Assembly (NCBI RefSeq): GCF_014656475.1
Contig: NZ_BNCM01000015.1
Coordinates: 1 to 64,000 of the forward strand
Reading direction: 5' to 3'
Origin: Sinomonas cellulolyticus
GTDB taxonomy: Bacteria > Actinomycetota > Actinomycetes > Actinomycetales > Micrococcaceae
DNA length: 64,000 nucleotides
The notes beneath the pieces were generated by a model that was not told the origin of the DNA, made no database searches, and saw nothing but the letters and a program-made list of their open reading frames with translations. Shown in pieces: positions 41,783 through 51,159 of this stretch. A program made the position numbers and the translations under genes. Positions within the stretch are counted from its first letter, which is position 1; each line of letters starts with the position of its first letter.

Positions 41783-43835
41783 GGCCGCGGCTCCGCAGAT
41801 GAGCCACAAACAGATCCTGGAGGCCCTCACCGGCCTCCTTGCAGCATTCTTCACGGCGATCCTGTCCTCGACGATCGTCGCGAACGCGCTGCCCACCATC
41901 ATGGCGGACCTCAAGGGCACCCAGACCGACTTCGCCTGGGTCATCACGGCGGCCCTCCTCGCGAACGCCGTCACCACCCCCATCTGGGGCAAGCTCTCGG
42001 ACCTGTTCGACAAGAAGTTCCTCACCCAGCTGAACATCGTGGTGTTCGTGGCAGGCTCGGTCCTGGCCGGGTTCGCGCAGAACATCCCGTGGCTCATCGG
42101 CGCCCGCGTCATCCAGGGCGTGGCGATGGGCGGCCTCACGGCAATGGCCATGGCGATCATCGGCACGATGATCCCGCCCCGCGACCGGGGCAAGTACAAC
42201 GGCTACATGGGCGCGGTCATGGCGGTCGGCACGGCCGGCGGCCCGCTCCTGGGCGGCTTCATCGTGGACTCGCCGCTGGGCTGGCGCTGGACGTTCTTCG
42301 TGTGCGTCCCGCTCGCCGTCGTGGCGCTGATCCTCATCCAGGTCACGCTGAAGATCAAGCACGTCAAGCGCGTGGCGAAGATCGACTGGCTCGGCTCGAT
42401 CCTGCTCACCGCCTCCGTCTCCACGCTCCTCATCTGGGTCTCGTTCGCCGGCAAGGCGGACTACTACGACTGGTGGAGCTGGCAGACCGCCGCGATGGTG
42501 GGCGGTTCGGTCCTGGGCCTGATCCTCCTCGTCATCGTCGAGTCGCGGGTCGCGATGCCGATCATCCCGCTCAAGATCGTCGCCAACCGGACCACGGCTC
42601 TGAGCATCGTGGCGTCCGGCGCGGTCGGTGTGGCGATGTTCGCCTCGTCCTCCTACCTCGGCCAGTACTTCCAGGTGGCCCGCGGTGCGACCCCAACAGA
42701 GGCCGGGCTCCTGACCCTGCCGATGATCGCGGGCAACTTCCTCGGATCGGTCGTCTCGGGCCAGCTCATTTCCCGCTACGGCAAGTGGAAGCGGTTCCTG
42801 ATCCTCGGCGCGGTCCTGACCATCGTGGGCCTGGGCATGCTCGGCACGATCGACCACTCCACCGACCTGTTGCTCGCGGGCGTGTACACGTTCGTGCTCG
42901 GCACGGGCCTCGGCATGACCATGCAGAACCTCGTGCTCGGCGTGCAGAACACGGTCCGCGCCTCTGACATCGGGACGGCCAGCTCCACTGTCGCGTTCTT
43001 CCGCTCGGTCTTCGGCGCGATCGGGGTCTCGGTGCTCGGCGCCGTCCTGAGCAACCGCTCGAGCGACCTCGTGGTGCAGGGCCTCGCCGACCACGGCATC
43101 AAGGCCCCCGCGGGGTCGGCCGGCGGCAGCATGGACCTCAAGGACATGCCGGCTCCGATTGCGGACATCGTCCGCGGCGCGTTCGGCGATGCGACGGCAG
43201 AGGTGTTCCTCATCGCCGCGGTGATCGCGGTGGCGTCGCTGCTGGCGGTCCTGTTCATCAAGGAGGTCCCACTGCGCCGCACGGTGGACATCGTCAAGCC
43301 CGCCCAGGAGGCGGCCGGCGCGGCTCCCGTTGCTGCGGCTCCTGCCGCTGTGGCGGCTCCCGTGGCCCAGCTCGCCGCGGAGCCTCCCGCGCACGACGGC
43401 GCGTCCTCGCCTGAGGCGAGCGGCTCGCCGTCGTCCGCTCCGAGTCAGGCAGCGCTGCGCCACGCGGCGATCCGCGAGGCCCTCGCCGGCCCTGAGCACG
43501 GTTCCGAGCTGGACAGCGAGCTCCAGCTGCTGCTGGCGGACGCCGAGTCCCGGCAGGCAGCCGCGCCGGTCGAGGCGCCCAGCCTCGCCGTCCTCCAGGA
43601 GACGCAGCGGCTCCTGGCCGCGCAGCAGGTCCAGCTGGGCCAGCTGTTCTCCCGGGTCGCCGACCAGCTCGAGGTGCAGCAGCGGATCGCCGCGGAGCAG
43701 AGCCGGACGGCCAAGGCCCAGGCTGAGACGGCCGCGGGACTCGCCGCGATCCAGGCCGAGCTCGCGGCGGAGCGGGAACTCCAGAAGGAGGCGGCGCTGT
43801 ACCTCGCGACGCGCGGCCGCCACACCGCGAGCTGA
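41769..43835 (+). CDS. DHA2-family MFS multidrug efflux pump with coiled-coil C-terminal tail
   Basis: A 688-residue protein. Residues about 15-520 are a 14-helix DHA2 transporter: STIVANALPTIMADL in the first helix, ARVIQGVAMGG, and GPLLGGFIVDS, the motif C characteristic of drug antiporters. Residues 520-688 form a long cytoplasmic tail, Ala/Pro-rich and then heptad-like (LLAAQQVQLGQLFSRVADQL, KAQAETAAGLAAIQAELAAE), predicted coiled coil. The usual family length is 470-550. The TTG start at 41769 is supported by AGGAGGA 5 bases upstream; ATG 41799 is an alternative. It is coregulated with and overlapped by the MarR gene; substrate unknown. Confidence 0.87.
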   Translation: MQPAEAAAPQMSHKQILEALTGLLAAFFTAILSSTIVANALPTIMADLKGTQTDFAWVITAALLANAVTTPIWGKLSDLFDKKFLTQLNIVVFVAGSVLAGFAQNIPWLIGARVIQGVAMGGLTAMAMAIIGTMIPPRDRGKYNGYMGAVMAVGTAGGPLLGGFIVDSPLGWRWTFFVCVPLAVVALILIQVTLKIKHVKRVAKIDWLGSILLTASVSTLLIWVSFAGKADYYDWWSWQTAAMVGGSVLGLILLVIVESRVAMPIIPLKIVANRTTALSIVASGAVGVAMFASSSYLGQYFQVARGATPTEAGLLTLPMIAGNFLGSVVSGQLISRYGKWKRFLILGAVLTIVGLGMLGTIDHSTDLLLAGVYTFVLGTGLGMTMQNLVLGVQNTVRASDIGTASSTVAFFRSVFGAIGVSVLGAVLSNRSSDLVVQGLADHGIKAPAGSAGGSMDLKDMPAPIADIVRGAFGDATAEVFLIAAVIAVASLLAVLFIKEVPLRRTVDIVKPAQEAAGAAPVAAAPAAVAAPVAQLAAEPPAHDGASSPEASGSPSSAPSQAALRHAAIREALAGPEHGSELDSELQLLLADAESRQAAAPVEAPSLAVLQETQRLLAAQQVQLGQLFSRVADQLEVQQRIAAEQSRTAKAQAETAAGLAAIQAELAAERELQKEAALYLATRGRHTAS

Positions 43836-43887
43836 CTCCGGCGGGCGCCCCGGCGGCGCCCCGCCGGAACGACTGAGCGCACCTTCC

Positions 43888-43922
43888 GGGAGCCTGCGGA
43901 CACAGCGTGTCCGCAGGCTCCC
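43888..43922 (+). terminator. Strong terminator after the marR-efflux operon
   Basis: The perfect 16-bp stem GGGAGCCTGCGGACAC / GTGTCCGCAGGCTCCC with a 3-base loop, starting 52 bp after the stop codon, followed by GATTAGTCCT. It is also symmetric enough to act on the minus strand. Confidence 0.8.
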
Positions 43923-44016
43923 GATTAGTCCTCAAGACTGATGCCGCCCGCGGGGGCCCGGGCCTACGCTTGACACGGCCCTCCGGCATCCCGGGGGCCC
44001 AGGACGAAGGACTTCG

Positions 44017-45783
44017 ATGCTCCTCACACTCATCAGGCGCTACAGCGCCCGCTACTGGCCATGGATCCTCGCCGTGGTCGTCTTCCAACTCGCCACCACC
44101 ATCGCGACGCTGTACCTGCCGAGCATCAACGCCCAGATCATCGACCAGGGCGTCGCCAAGGGCGACACGGACTACATCTGGCGCCAGGGCGGCCTTATGC
44201 TCGGCATCGCCCTCCTCCAGGTGGCCACCGCGATCGCCGCCGTCTACTTCGGCTCGAAGACCGCGATGGCGTTCGGCCGGGACCTGCGCCAGGGCGTGTT
44301 CCGCAAGGTCACCTCGTTCTCCGCGCAGGACCTCCAGCGCTTCGGCGCCCCCACGCTCATCACGCGCGGCACCAATGACGTCCAGCAGGTCCAGATGGTC
44401 ATGCTCATGGGCCTGAACTTCATGGTCTCCGCGCCCATCATGTGCGTGGGCGGCATCATCATGGCCCTCAACGAGGACGCCGGGCTCTCGTGGCTCGTCT
44501 GGGTCTCGGTGGGCGTGCTGTTCGCTGTGGTCGGCTTCCTCGTGTACCTGCTCATGCCGCTGTTCCGGAAGATGCAGGGCCGGATCGACAGCATCAACGG
44601 CGTGCTGCGCGAGCAGATCATCGGCATCCGCGTGGTCCGCGCGTTCGTGCGGGAGCACTTCGAAGAGGAGCGCTTCGCCGAGGCGAACAGGTCCCTCACG
44701 GACATCTCGCTGAAGGTCGGGCAGATCTTCGTGCTCATGTTCCCGATCATCATGCTCCTGCTGCAGGCCGCCACCGCCGCCGTGCTGTTCTTCGGCGGCC
44801 ACCGCGTGGACAGCGGCGACATGCAGATCGGCTCCCTGACCGCCTTCATGCAGTACCTCCTGCAGATCCTCATGGCCGTCATGATGGGCACCTTCATGGC
44901 GATGATGATCCCGCGCGCGTCCGTGTGTGCCGACCGCATCGGCGAGGTGTTCGCGGCCGAGGACTCGATGCACGATACGGACCAGCCCGTGGTTCCCGAG
45001 AGGTCCGAGGGCGTCGTGGAGTTCCGCAACGTCTCCTTCGCCTACCCGGGCGCGGAGGAGCCGGTGCTCACCGGCATTTCGTTCACCGCGCGGCCTGGGC
45101 AGACGGTCGCGATCGTCGGCTCGACCGGGTCGGGCAAGACGACGCTGCTCAATCTCGTCCCGCGCCTCTACGATGCCGCGGAGGGCGAGGTGCTGCTCGA
45201 CGGCGTGCCGGTCGCCCGGATGCCCCGGAGCGAGATCACCTCGCGCGTGTCCATGGTGCCCCAGCGCCCCTACCTGTTCTCCGGGACCGTGGCGCACAAC
45301 CTCCGTTTCGGAGACGAGTCCGCGTCCGACTCCCGGCTGTGGCAGGCCCTCGAGGTCGCCCAGGGCGCCGAGTTCGTCCGCGCCAAGGAGGAGGGACTGG
45401 AATCGCCCATCTCGCAGGGCGGGACGAACGTCTCGGGCGGCCAGCGGCAGCGCCTCTGCATCGCGCGGGCCGTCGTCGCCGATCCGAAGGTGTACCTGTT
45501 CGATGATTCGTTCTCCGCACTCGATGTCGAGACCGAGGCGCGGCTCCGCCGCGCCCTCCGGGAGCACACGCGCGAGGCGACCGTGATCGTCGTCGCCCAG
45601 CGCGTCTCCACGATCATGGGCGCCGACCAGATCCTGGTCCTCGACGACGGCAAGATCGTGGACCGCGGCACCCATGCCGAACTCCTCGAGACCTCGCCGA
45701 CCTACCAGGAGATCGTCCAGTCGCAGATCAGCGCCGAAGAGGTCGCCAGCGCCGCGGGCGCGGGAACGGGGGAGACGGCATGA
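44017..45783 (+). CDS. Heterodimeric ABC exporter subunit with degenerate Walker B
   Basis: A 588-residue half-transporter: six membrane helices (about residues 1-310) and an ATPase domain. Walker A is GSTGSGKTT with Lys374, the signature VSGGQRQRL is canonical, but Walker B reads VYLFDDSFSALD, with Asp instead of the catalytic Glu. That is the hallmark of the non-hydrolysing site in heterodimeric exporters such as TM287/288 or BmrCD. The intact hydrolytic site would combine this signature with the partner's Walker motifs. The ATG overlaps nothing upstream and has GAAGGA before it. The stop overlaps the next ATG (ATGA). It probably exports drugs or lipophilic peptides. Confidence 0.9.
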   Translation: MLLTLIRRYSARYWPWILAVVVFQLATTIATLYLPSINAQIIDQGVAKGDTDYIWRQGGLMLGIALLQVATAIAAVYFGSKTAMAFGRDLRQGVFRKVTSFSAQDLQRFGAPTLITRGTNDVQQVQMVMLMGLNFMVSAPIMCVGGIIMALNEDAGLSWLVWVSVGVLFAVVGFLVYLLMPLFRKMQGRIDSINGVLREQIIGIRVVRAFVREHFEEERFAEANRSLTDISLKVGQIFVLMFPIIMLLLQAATAAVLFFGGHRVDSGDMQIGSLTAFMQYLLQILMAVMMGTFMAMMIPRASVCADRIGEVFAAEDSMHDTDQPVVPERSEGVVEFRNVSFAYPGAEEPVLTGISFTARPGQTVAIVGSTGSGKTTLLNLVPRLYDAAEGEVLLDGVPVARMPRSEITSRVSMVPQRPYLFSGTVAHNLRFGDESASDSRLWQALEVAQGAEFVRAKEEGLESPISQGGTNVSGGQRQRLCIARAVVADPKVYLFDDSFSALDVETEARLRRALREHTREATVIVVAQRVSTIMGADQILVLDDGKIVDRGTHAELLETSPTYQEIVQSQISAEEVASAAGAGTGETA

Positions 45784-47837
45784 GCCGGGACAAGGCACAG
45801 GCGGCGGACAAGGCACAGGCGGCGGACAAGGCACACGCACCCGCGGCTCCGGACGAGGAGGCCGAGGAGACCGAGACGCCCCGCTCGGGCGGCGGGTTCG
45901 GGCAGCAGATGCCTGCCCGGAAGGCGAAGAACTTCCGCGCGAGCGCGGTGCGGCTCGCCGGGCTGATCCGGCCCGAGATGGGCTGGATGGCTGTGGTCGT
46001 CGCGTTCATCATCGTCTCGGTGGTCCTGTCCGTGATCGCCCCGAAGATCATGGGCCGCGCGATGGACATCATCTTCGCGGGCGTGATCGGCAAGCAGATG
46101 CCGGCCGGCGTCACGAAGGACCAGGTCATCGCGGGCCTGCGCGCCCAGGGCCAGAACAACTTCGCGGACATGCTCTCGGCCATGAACCTCGTGCCCGGGC
46201 AGGGCATCGACTTCAACGAGCTGACGTTCATCATCGCCGTCATCCTCGTCATGTACTCCGTGGCGAGCCTGTTCATGTGGGCCCAGGGCTTCATCCTCAA
46301 CCGCGTGGTCATGCGGGTCGTCTACGGTCTCCGGCGCGAGGTGGAGGAGAAGCTCAACCGGCTCCCTCTCGGCTACTTCGACACACGCCAGCGCGGGGAC
46401 CTGCTCTCCCGGGTCACCAACGACGTGGACAACGTCCAGCAGGCCCTCCAGCAGGCGTTCTCCCAGCTGCTGTCCTCGATCCTGCAGGTGCTCGGCATCA
46501 TCGTCATGATGTTCATCGTCTCGTGGGAGCTTGCCCTCATCGCGCTCGTCGCGCTGCCCCTCTCCGCGCTGGTGACCGGCGTGATCGGCGCCCGGAGCCA
46601 GAAGCTCTTCCAGGCGCAGTGGCGGGACACGGGCATCCTGAACGGTCACATCGAGGAGTCCTTCTCCGGGCACGAGCTCGCGATCCTCTTCGGCCGCCGT
46701 GAGGAGATGGTGGACGGCTTCGACCGCAAGAACGAGGAGCTCTACAAGGCCTCGTTCGGCGCCCAGTTCGTCTCGGGCATGATGTTCCCGATCATGAACT
46801 GGATCAGCTACCTGGCCTACGTGGGCATCGCGGTCGTCGGCGGGCTCCGCGTCGCCGGCGGCCAGATGACCCTCGGCGACGCGACCGCGTTCATCCAGTA
46901 CTCGCGGCAGTTCACCCAGCCGCTGGGCCAGATTGCCGGCATGGCCAACATGCTCCAGTCCGGCGTCGCCTCTGCCGAGCGCGTGTTCGAGCTATTGGAC
47001 GCCGACGAGCAGGAGCCCGAGACCGCCACGTCACACCTGCCGGCGGTCACGGACGGCCACGTTGACTTCGAGCATGTGACGTTCTCCTACTCCGAGGACA
47101 AGCCGCTCATCGAGGACCTGTCGCTCACGGCGGAGCCAGGCCAGACGGTCGCGATCGTGGGCCCGACCGGCGCCGGCAAGACGACGCTGGTGAACCTCGT
47201 GATGCGGTTCTACGAGATCCAGTCCGGGCGGATCCTCCTGGACGGCGTGGACATCCGCGACCTGTCGCGCGCCGAGCTGCGCTCGAAGGTGGGAATGGTC
47301 CTCCAGGACGCGTGGCTGTTCGGCGGGACGATCTACGACAACATCCGCTACGGCAACCTCGATGCGACCGAGGAGGAGGTCATGGCCGCGGCCAAGGCCA
47401 CCTACGTGGACCGCTTTGTCCGCTCGCTCCCGGACGGCTACCAGACCGTCATCGACGAGGAGGGAACGAACATCGCCGCCGGCGAGAAGCAGCTCATCAC
47501 CATCGCACGGGCGTTCGTCTCCAACCCCTCCCTGCTGATCCTCGACGAGGCGACCTCGTCCGTGGACACCCGGACCGAGCTGCTGGTGCAGAAGGCGATG
47601 GCCGCGCTGCGGACGGACCGGACCTCGTTCGTGATCGCCCACCGGCTTTCCACGATCCGGGACGCCGACACCATCCTGGTCATGGAGAACGGCCGGATCG
47701 TCGAGCAGGGCCAGCACGGCGACCTCCTCGAACGCGGCGGCGCCTACCACCGGCTCTACATGAGCCAGTTCGCGGGAGGCATCGACTTCGAGGCGGAGGA
47801 GGCGGCGGCCTCCGCCGGCGCGGCACCTCGCACCTAG
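45780..47837 (+). CDS. Heterodimeric ABC exporter subunit with degenerate signature motif
   Basis: A 685-residue half-transporter. A hydrophilic N-terminus includes two exact repeats of QAADKA plus an acidic linker (about residues 1-60). Membrane helices run to about residue 380, with an extra extracytoplasmic loop around 100-145. In the ATPase, Walker A is GPTGAGKTT (Lys467) and Walker B LLILDEATSSVD has the catalytic Glu, but the signature is AAGEKQ instead of SGGQ. It complements the upstream subunit, so each dimer has one active and one degenerate ATP site. Translationally coupled through ATGA. Confidence 0.9.
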   Translation: MSRDKAQAADKAQAADKAHAPAAPDEEAEETETPRSGGGFGQQMPARKAKNFRASAVRLAGLIRPEMGWMAVVVAFIIVSVVLSVIAPKIMGRAMDIIFAGVIGKQMPAGVTKDQVIAGLRAQGQNNFADMLSAMNLVPGQGIDFNELTFIIAVILVMYSVASLFMWAQGFILNRVVMRVVYGLRREVEEKLNRLPLGYFDTRQRGDLLSRVTNDVDNVQQALQQAFSQLLSSILQVLGIIVMMFIVSWELALIALVALPLSALVTGVIGARSQKLFQAQWRDTGILNGHIEESFSGHELAILFGRREEMVDGFDRKNEELYKASFGAQFVSGMMFPIMNWISYLAYVGIAVVGGLRVAGGQMTLGDATAFIQYSRQFTQPLGQIAGMANMLQSGVASAERVFELLDADEQEPETATSHLPAVTDGHVDFEHVTFSYSEDKPLIEDLSLTAEPGQTVAIVGPTGAGKTTLVNLVMRFYEIQSGRILLDGVDIRDLSRAELRSKVGMVLQDAWLFGGTIYDNIRYGNLDATEEEVMAAAKATYVDRFVRSLPDGYQTVIDEEGTNIAAGEKQLITIARAFVSNPSLLILDEATSSVDTRTELLVQKAMAALRTDRTSFVIAHRLSTIRDADTILVMENGRIVEQGQHGDLLERGGAYHRLYMSQFAGGIDFEAEEAAASAGAAPRT

Positions 47838-47886
47838 GCCGCGGCCCTCGACGCGCTAGGGGGCCGCCACTCACCCTCCGTCGGAG

Positions 47887-48207
47887 CTATCCCTCGGGGG
47901 CGAGCTCCACGCGGATGCCGTCCAAGGCGGCGTCGTGCTCGATCTGGCACGAGAGGCGCGAGCCGCACTCGCGGAACCCCTCGGCGTCGGCCAAGAGCTC
48001 GGCCTCGTCCTCGCTGCGGTCGCCGAGCCCCGCGGCGACGGGCTCCTCGAGGAACACGTGGCACGTCGCGCACGAGGCGGTGCCCCCGCACGAGGCCAGG
48101 ACTGGCAGGTCGTTGTCCCGGAGGACCTCCATGAGGGTCTGGTCCTCATCCCAGATCAGGGAGTGCTGGGTGCCGTCGCGGTCGACGGCGGTAATGGTCG
48201 TGGGCAT
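47887..48207 (-). CDS. [2Fe-2S] ferredoxin, putidaredoxin/adrenodoxin type
   Basis: A 106-residue ferredoxin with cluster cysteines C40, C46, C49 and C87, i.e. the C-x5-C-x2-C-x37-C spacing of P450-associated ferredoxins. An additional C81 lies near the last ligand. It should carry electrons from the flavoprotein encoded just upstream to the cytochrome P450. The ATG at 48207 follows AAAGGCCACTGAC. It is the last gene of the P450-reductase-ferredoxin unit on the minus strand. Confidence 0.92.
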   Translation of the reverse strand: MPTTITAVDRDGTQHSLIWDEDQTLMEVLRDNDLPVLASCGGTASCATCHVFLEEPVAAGLGDRSEDEAELLADAEGFRECGSRLSCQIEHDAALDGIRVELAPEG

Positions 48208-48263
48208 GTCAGTGGCCTTTCGGTGTGTTCGGGAGGGGAGGGCGTGCCCGGGAAGGCGGCCGC

Positions 48264-49568
48264 TCAGAGGACGGGCTCGAGGGACTCCTCGGCGAGGACA
48301 GCGGCCTGGTCGAGGGGGAGGGCAGGGTCGGCGGCGAGGTTCGCGTCGAGGACGGCGCGCCGGGCCACGAGCCGCTTGCCGGCGTTGAAGTCGGCGAGCG
48401 AGCCGACTGTGTCGACGGCGGCGATCCGCCCCGCCCGCAGGTAGACGACCGAGAACTTCCCGCTCTCGGGGTCGCCTCGCAGGATCACCTCGTCGTCCGG
48501 GTGCCGGACGCCTGCGGTCTGCAGCCGGACGCCGTGCTGGACGGTCCAGAACCACGGCACCTCAGGCGCCGGCGGCTCGTGGCCGGTGATGTCCGCGGCG
48601 ATGGCCTCGGCCTGGGCCCGCGCGTTCTGGATGCACTCGAGGCGCTGGCTCGCGCCGTCGTACAGGCTCGCGAACCGGGTGGCGTCGCCGGCTGCGTAGA
48701 TGTCCGGGTCGGAGGTCCGGCCGGCGGTGTCGACGAGGATTCCGTCCGAGACCTCCAGCCCGGCCCCGGCCGCGAGACCCTGCTCGGGGACCACCCCGAT
48801 CCCGGCGATGACGACGTCGGCGCGGTGCCGCGCGCCGTCGGCGGTCACGACCCACTCGACGCGGCCGGTGCCGTCGGAGGAAGTGGGGCCCTCGATCGCG
48901 GTGACGGCGGCTCCGAAGCGGAACTCGACGCCGGCCGCGCGATGCCGGTCCTCGAAGAAGCGCGAGACGGGCGCGCTCGTCACGCGGCTCATGACCCGGT
49001 CCTGGAACTCGAGCACCGTGACCGAGCAGCCGCGCTTCGCCGCCGCGGCGGCGACCTCGAGCCCGATGTACCCCGCGCCGATGACGACGACGTGCCGCGC
49101 CGCGGCCTCGGTGGCCGGGGCCGGCGCGAGCTCGGCCGCGAGGCGTCGGGCGTCCGGGAGGGTCTTGAGCATGAGGACGCCGTCGAGGTCGGAGCCGGGA
49201 ACGGTGAGTCGGCGCGGCGTCGAGCCGGTGGCGAGGACGAGCTTCGCGTAGGGCAGCGCCCGGCCGTCCGCGAGCCGCACCTCGCGGCGGCCGCGGTCGA
49301 TCGAGGCGGCGGTCCCCTGGACCCGCTCGATCCCGCGGGACTCGAACCACGAGGCCTTGCGCATCGGCACGGGCTCGGCCGGCGCGCCGGGAGCGAGGAG
49401 GTCTTTCGAGAGCGGCGGGCGCTCGTAGGGCAGCTGCCCCTCGGCGTCGACCAGGACGATTCTGCCTTCCCATCCGCGCGACCGCAGGCCCGCGGCGACG
49501 CCCACGCCGGCATGGCCGGATCCGACGATGACCACGGCGGGTCCTGTGGGCTGTGCGGTCTCACTCAT
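48264..49568 (-). CDS. FAD-dependent ferredoxin reductase of the P450 system
   Basis: A 434-residue flavoprotein of the putidaredoxin/rhodocoxin reductase group. The FAD motif GSGHAG is at residues 16-21, the NAD(P)H motif VVVIGAGYIGLEVA in the middle, and IYAAGDATRF near residue 300. PYERPPLSKDLL after the first strand is diagnostic for this family. It transfers electrons from NADH to the downstream ferredoxin. The ATG at 49568 overlaps the P450 stop by 8 bp, so synthesis is coupled. Together with the ferredoxin and P450 it makes a full class I system. Confidence 0.92.
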   Translation of the reverse strand: MSETAQPTGPAVVIVGSGHAGVGVAAGLRSRGWEGRIVLVDAEGQLPYERPPLSKDLLAPGAPAEPVPMRKASWFESRGIERVQGTAASIDRGRREVRLADGRALPYAKLVLATGSTPRRLTVPGSDLDGVLMLKTLPDARRLAAELAPAPATEAAARHVVVIGAGYIGLEVAAAAAKRGCSVTVLEFQDRVMSRVTSAPVSRFFEDRHRAAGVEFRFGAAVTAIEGPTSSDGTGRVEWVVTADGARHRADVVIAGIGVVPEQGLAAGAGLEVSDGILVDTAGRTSDPDIYAAGDATRFASLYDGASQRLECIQNARAQAEAIAADITGHEPPAPEVPWFWTVQHGVRLQTAGVRHPDDEVILRGDPESGKFSVVYLRAGRIAAVDTVGSLADFNAGKRLVARRAVLDANLAADPALPLDQAAVLAEESLEPVL

Positions 49569-50898
49569 GGTGTCCCTCCGGGGTGTTGCGGGCCGCGAGC
49601 GTCACGACGAGGCGCTCGGGTCCCGAGTTGGTCAGGTTGTTGCCGCGCACGTACTCGATCTCGTGCGCGGGGTCCAGCGCGGCGTGCGCGAGGCGGCGGC
49701 CCAGGAGCTCAGCTGTCACGCGCGTCTCGAGCCGCGCGAGCGGCGCGCCGAGGCACGCGTGCACGCCGTGGCCGAACCCGAGGTGGCCGGTGGTGTCGCG
49801 GTCGATGTCGAACACGCCGGGGTTCGGGTACTTCGCGGCGTCGTGGTTGGCGGCGGCGGGCATGAGGCGCACGATTGCGCCCTTCGGAAGGGTCACCCCC
49901 GCGACCTCGACCTCCTCGGTCGTGATCCGAGAGACCCGCTGCACGGTGCCGCGGTAGCGGGCAAGCTCCTCGACGAATGCCTCGGCGTCCGCGGGCTCGG
50001 CGTGGAGGCGGTCAAGGAGGTCCGGCTGCTCGGCGACGACGCGGAACGCGTTGGCGAGCAGGATCGTCGTCGTGTCGTGCCCGGCGATGAACACGAACGC
50101 GCACAGCTCCTTGGCCTCCTTCTCGGAGAGCTGCCCCTCCTTCCACATGCGTGCGATGTGCCCGCCCACGGACTCGTTGCCCTCCGCGTGGAGGCGCTCC
50201 ATCGTGTCCTTGAGGTACGCGAAGAACGCGTGCGCGCTCTCCTCGTCCGTGCCGGTGCCCGGGGCGTTGCGCGCCAGACGGCCGAAGTAGCTGAACGTCT
50301 CGTCGGACCAGAACTTCATCTTCTCGAAGTCCTCGGCCGGCACGTCGAGCAGGGCGCTGATCGTGGACATGCTCAGCGGGATCGCGTAGTCCTCGACGAC
50401 GTCCCCGCCGCCGCGCGCGATGAGCCCGTCGAGGAGCTGCTCCGCCGTTTCCCGGATGCGGCCCTCGAAGAGGCTGATCGCCTTGGGCGTGAACGCCTTC
50501 GCCACAATCTGGCGCAGCCGTCCGTGGTCCGGCGAGTCCATGAGCGTCAGGAACGTGAGCGGGACCGGCTTGACCACATCAGAGGAGAAGACCTTCGGCG
50601 CCCGGAGCGCCTTGCGGACGTCTTCGAAGCGGGAGATGAACCACACGTCGGAGACCGGCGACGCCGCCCGCAGCACCGGCGCGTTCTCGAGCATCCAGCG
50701 GTAATGCGCGTACGGGTCGCCCTGGCTGCCGTCATCGACGACCTTGAAGGGCTCGAGGCCCGCGGGCCACTCGAGCTCGTGGGAGTAGGGCGGCAGCTGG
50801 GGCGCTTCGGTGCGCACGACGCCGTTCTGGCCGCCAGCGCTGGGGGCGTCACCGGCGGCGTCGGCCGCCACTCCGGTGAAGGGGCAGGTTATGGTCAT
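49561..50898 (-). CDS. Cytochrome P450
   Basis: A 445-residue soluble bacterial P450. The oxygen-activation motif AGHDTT is at residues 272-277, and the heme loop FGHGVHACLG at 375-384 puts the thiolate Cys at 382. ExxR lies in EELARYRG, with Tyr between Arg residues. MDSPDHGRLRQIVAKAFTP is the conserved C-helix. The ATG at 50898 has AAGGAGG 5 bases upstream. It is followed by its own reductase and ferredoxin and sits downstream of an SDR/KstD-like/MHS operon. Hydroxylation of a cyclic hydrocarbon such as a terpenoid or steroid-like substrate is inferred. Two palindromes at 51016-51063 lie in its promoter region. Confidence 0.92.
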   Translation of the reverse strand: MTITCPFTGVAADAAGDAPSAGGQNGVVRTEAPQLPPYSHELEWPAGLEPFKVVDDGSQGDPYAHYRWMLENAPVLRAASPVSDVWFISRFEDVRKALRAPKVFSSDVVKPVPLTFLTLMDSPDHGRLRQIVAKAFTPKAISLFEGRIRETAEQLLDGLIARGGGDVVEDYAIPLSMSTISALLDVPAEDFEKMKFWSDETFSYFGRLARNAPGTGTDEESAHAFFAYLKDTMERLHAEGNESVGGHIARMWKEGQLSEKEAKELCAFVFIAGHDTTTILLANAFRVVAEQPDLLDRLHAEPADAEAFVEELARYRGTVQRVSRITTEEVEVAGVTLPKGAIVRLMPAAANHDAAKYPNPGVFDIDRDTTGHLGFGHGVHACLGAPLARLETRVTAELLGRRLAHAALDPAHEIEYVRGNNLTNSGPERLVVTLAARNTPEGHHE

Positions 50899-51159
50899 GA
50901 TGACCTCCTTCCGGCCGCAGGCGTGCGGCATTGCACGCGGTGCGGTTTCAAGGGGACGTCGGGGGCGGCTGCTGCGCCGCCTCCCGTGACGCTGATCACG
51001 TCGTTGCATCGAGTCTGTCCTGACTTCGGACACGATCACAGGCACCCTTCCGGTAGTCGGAAGAATTGGTGGCCGGCACCGCGCGACGATCGCTCGACGA
51101 GCCACATCCGCAAGGTCGAGAAGTCACTGACGCAGGCGTGACTCCTCGGTGCGGCCGGG
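50899..51159 (-). promoter_or_regulatory. P450 operon promoter region with two palindromes
   Basis: A 261-bp gene-free stretch between the IclR gene and the P450. The perfect dyads CTTCCG-GTAGT-CGGAAG (51047-51063) and TGTCC-TGACTTC-GGACA (51016-51032) each span 17 bp. The first resembles the dyad at 58700-58716 in the second IclR module, so it is a candidate IclR operator. Confidence 0.5.

Noticed and set aside
41475..43823. A 782-codon minus-strand open frame opposite the efflux pump
   Set aside because: His/Asp/Arg-rich antisense shadow; the plus strand encodes an unmistakable 14-helix transporter.
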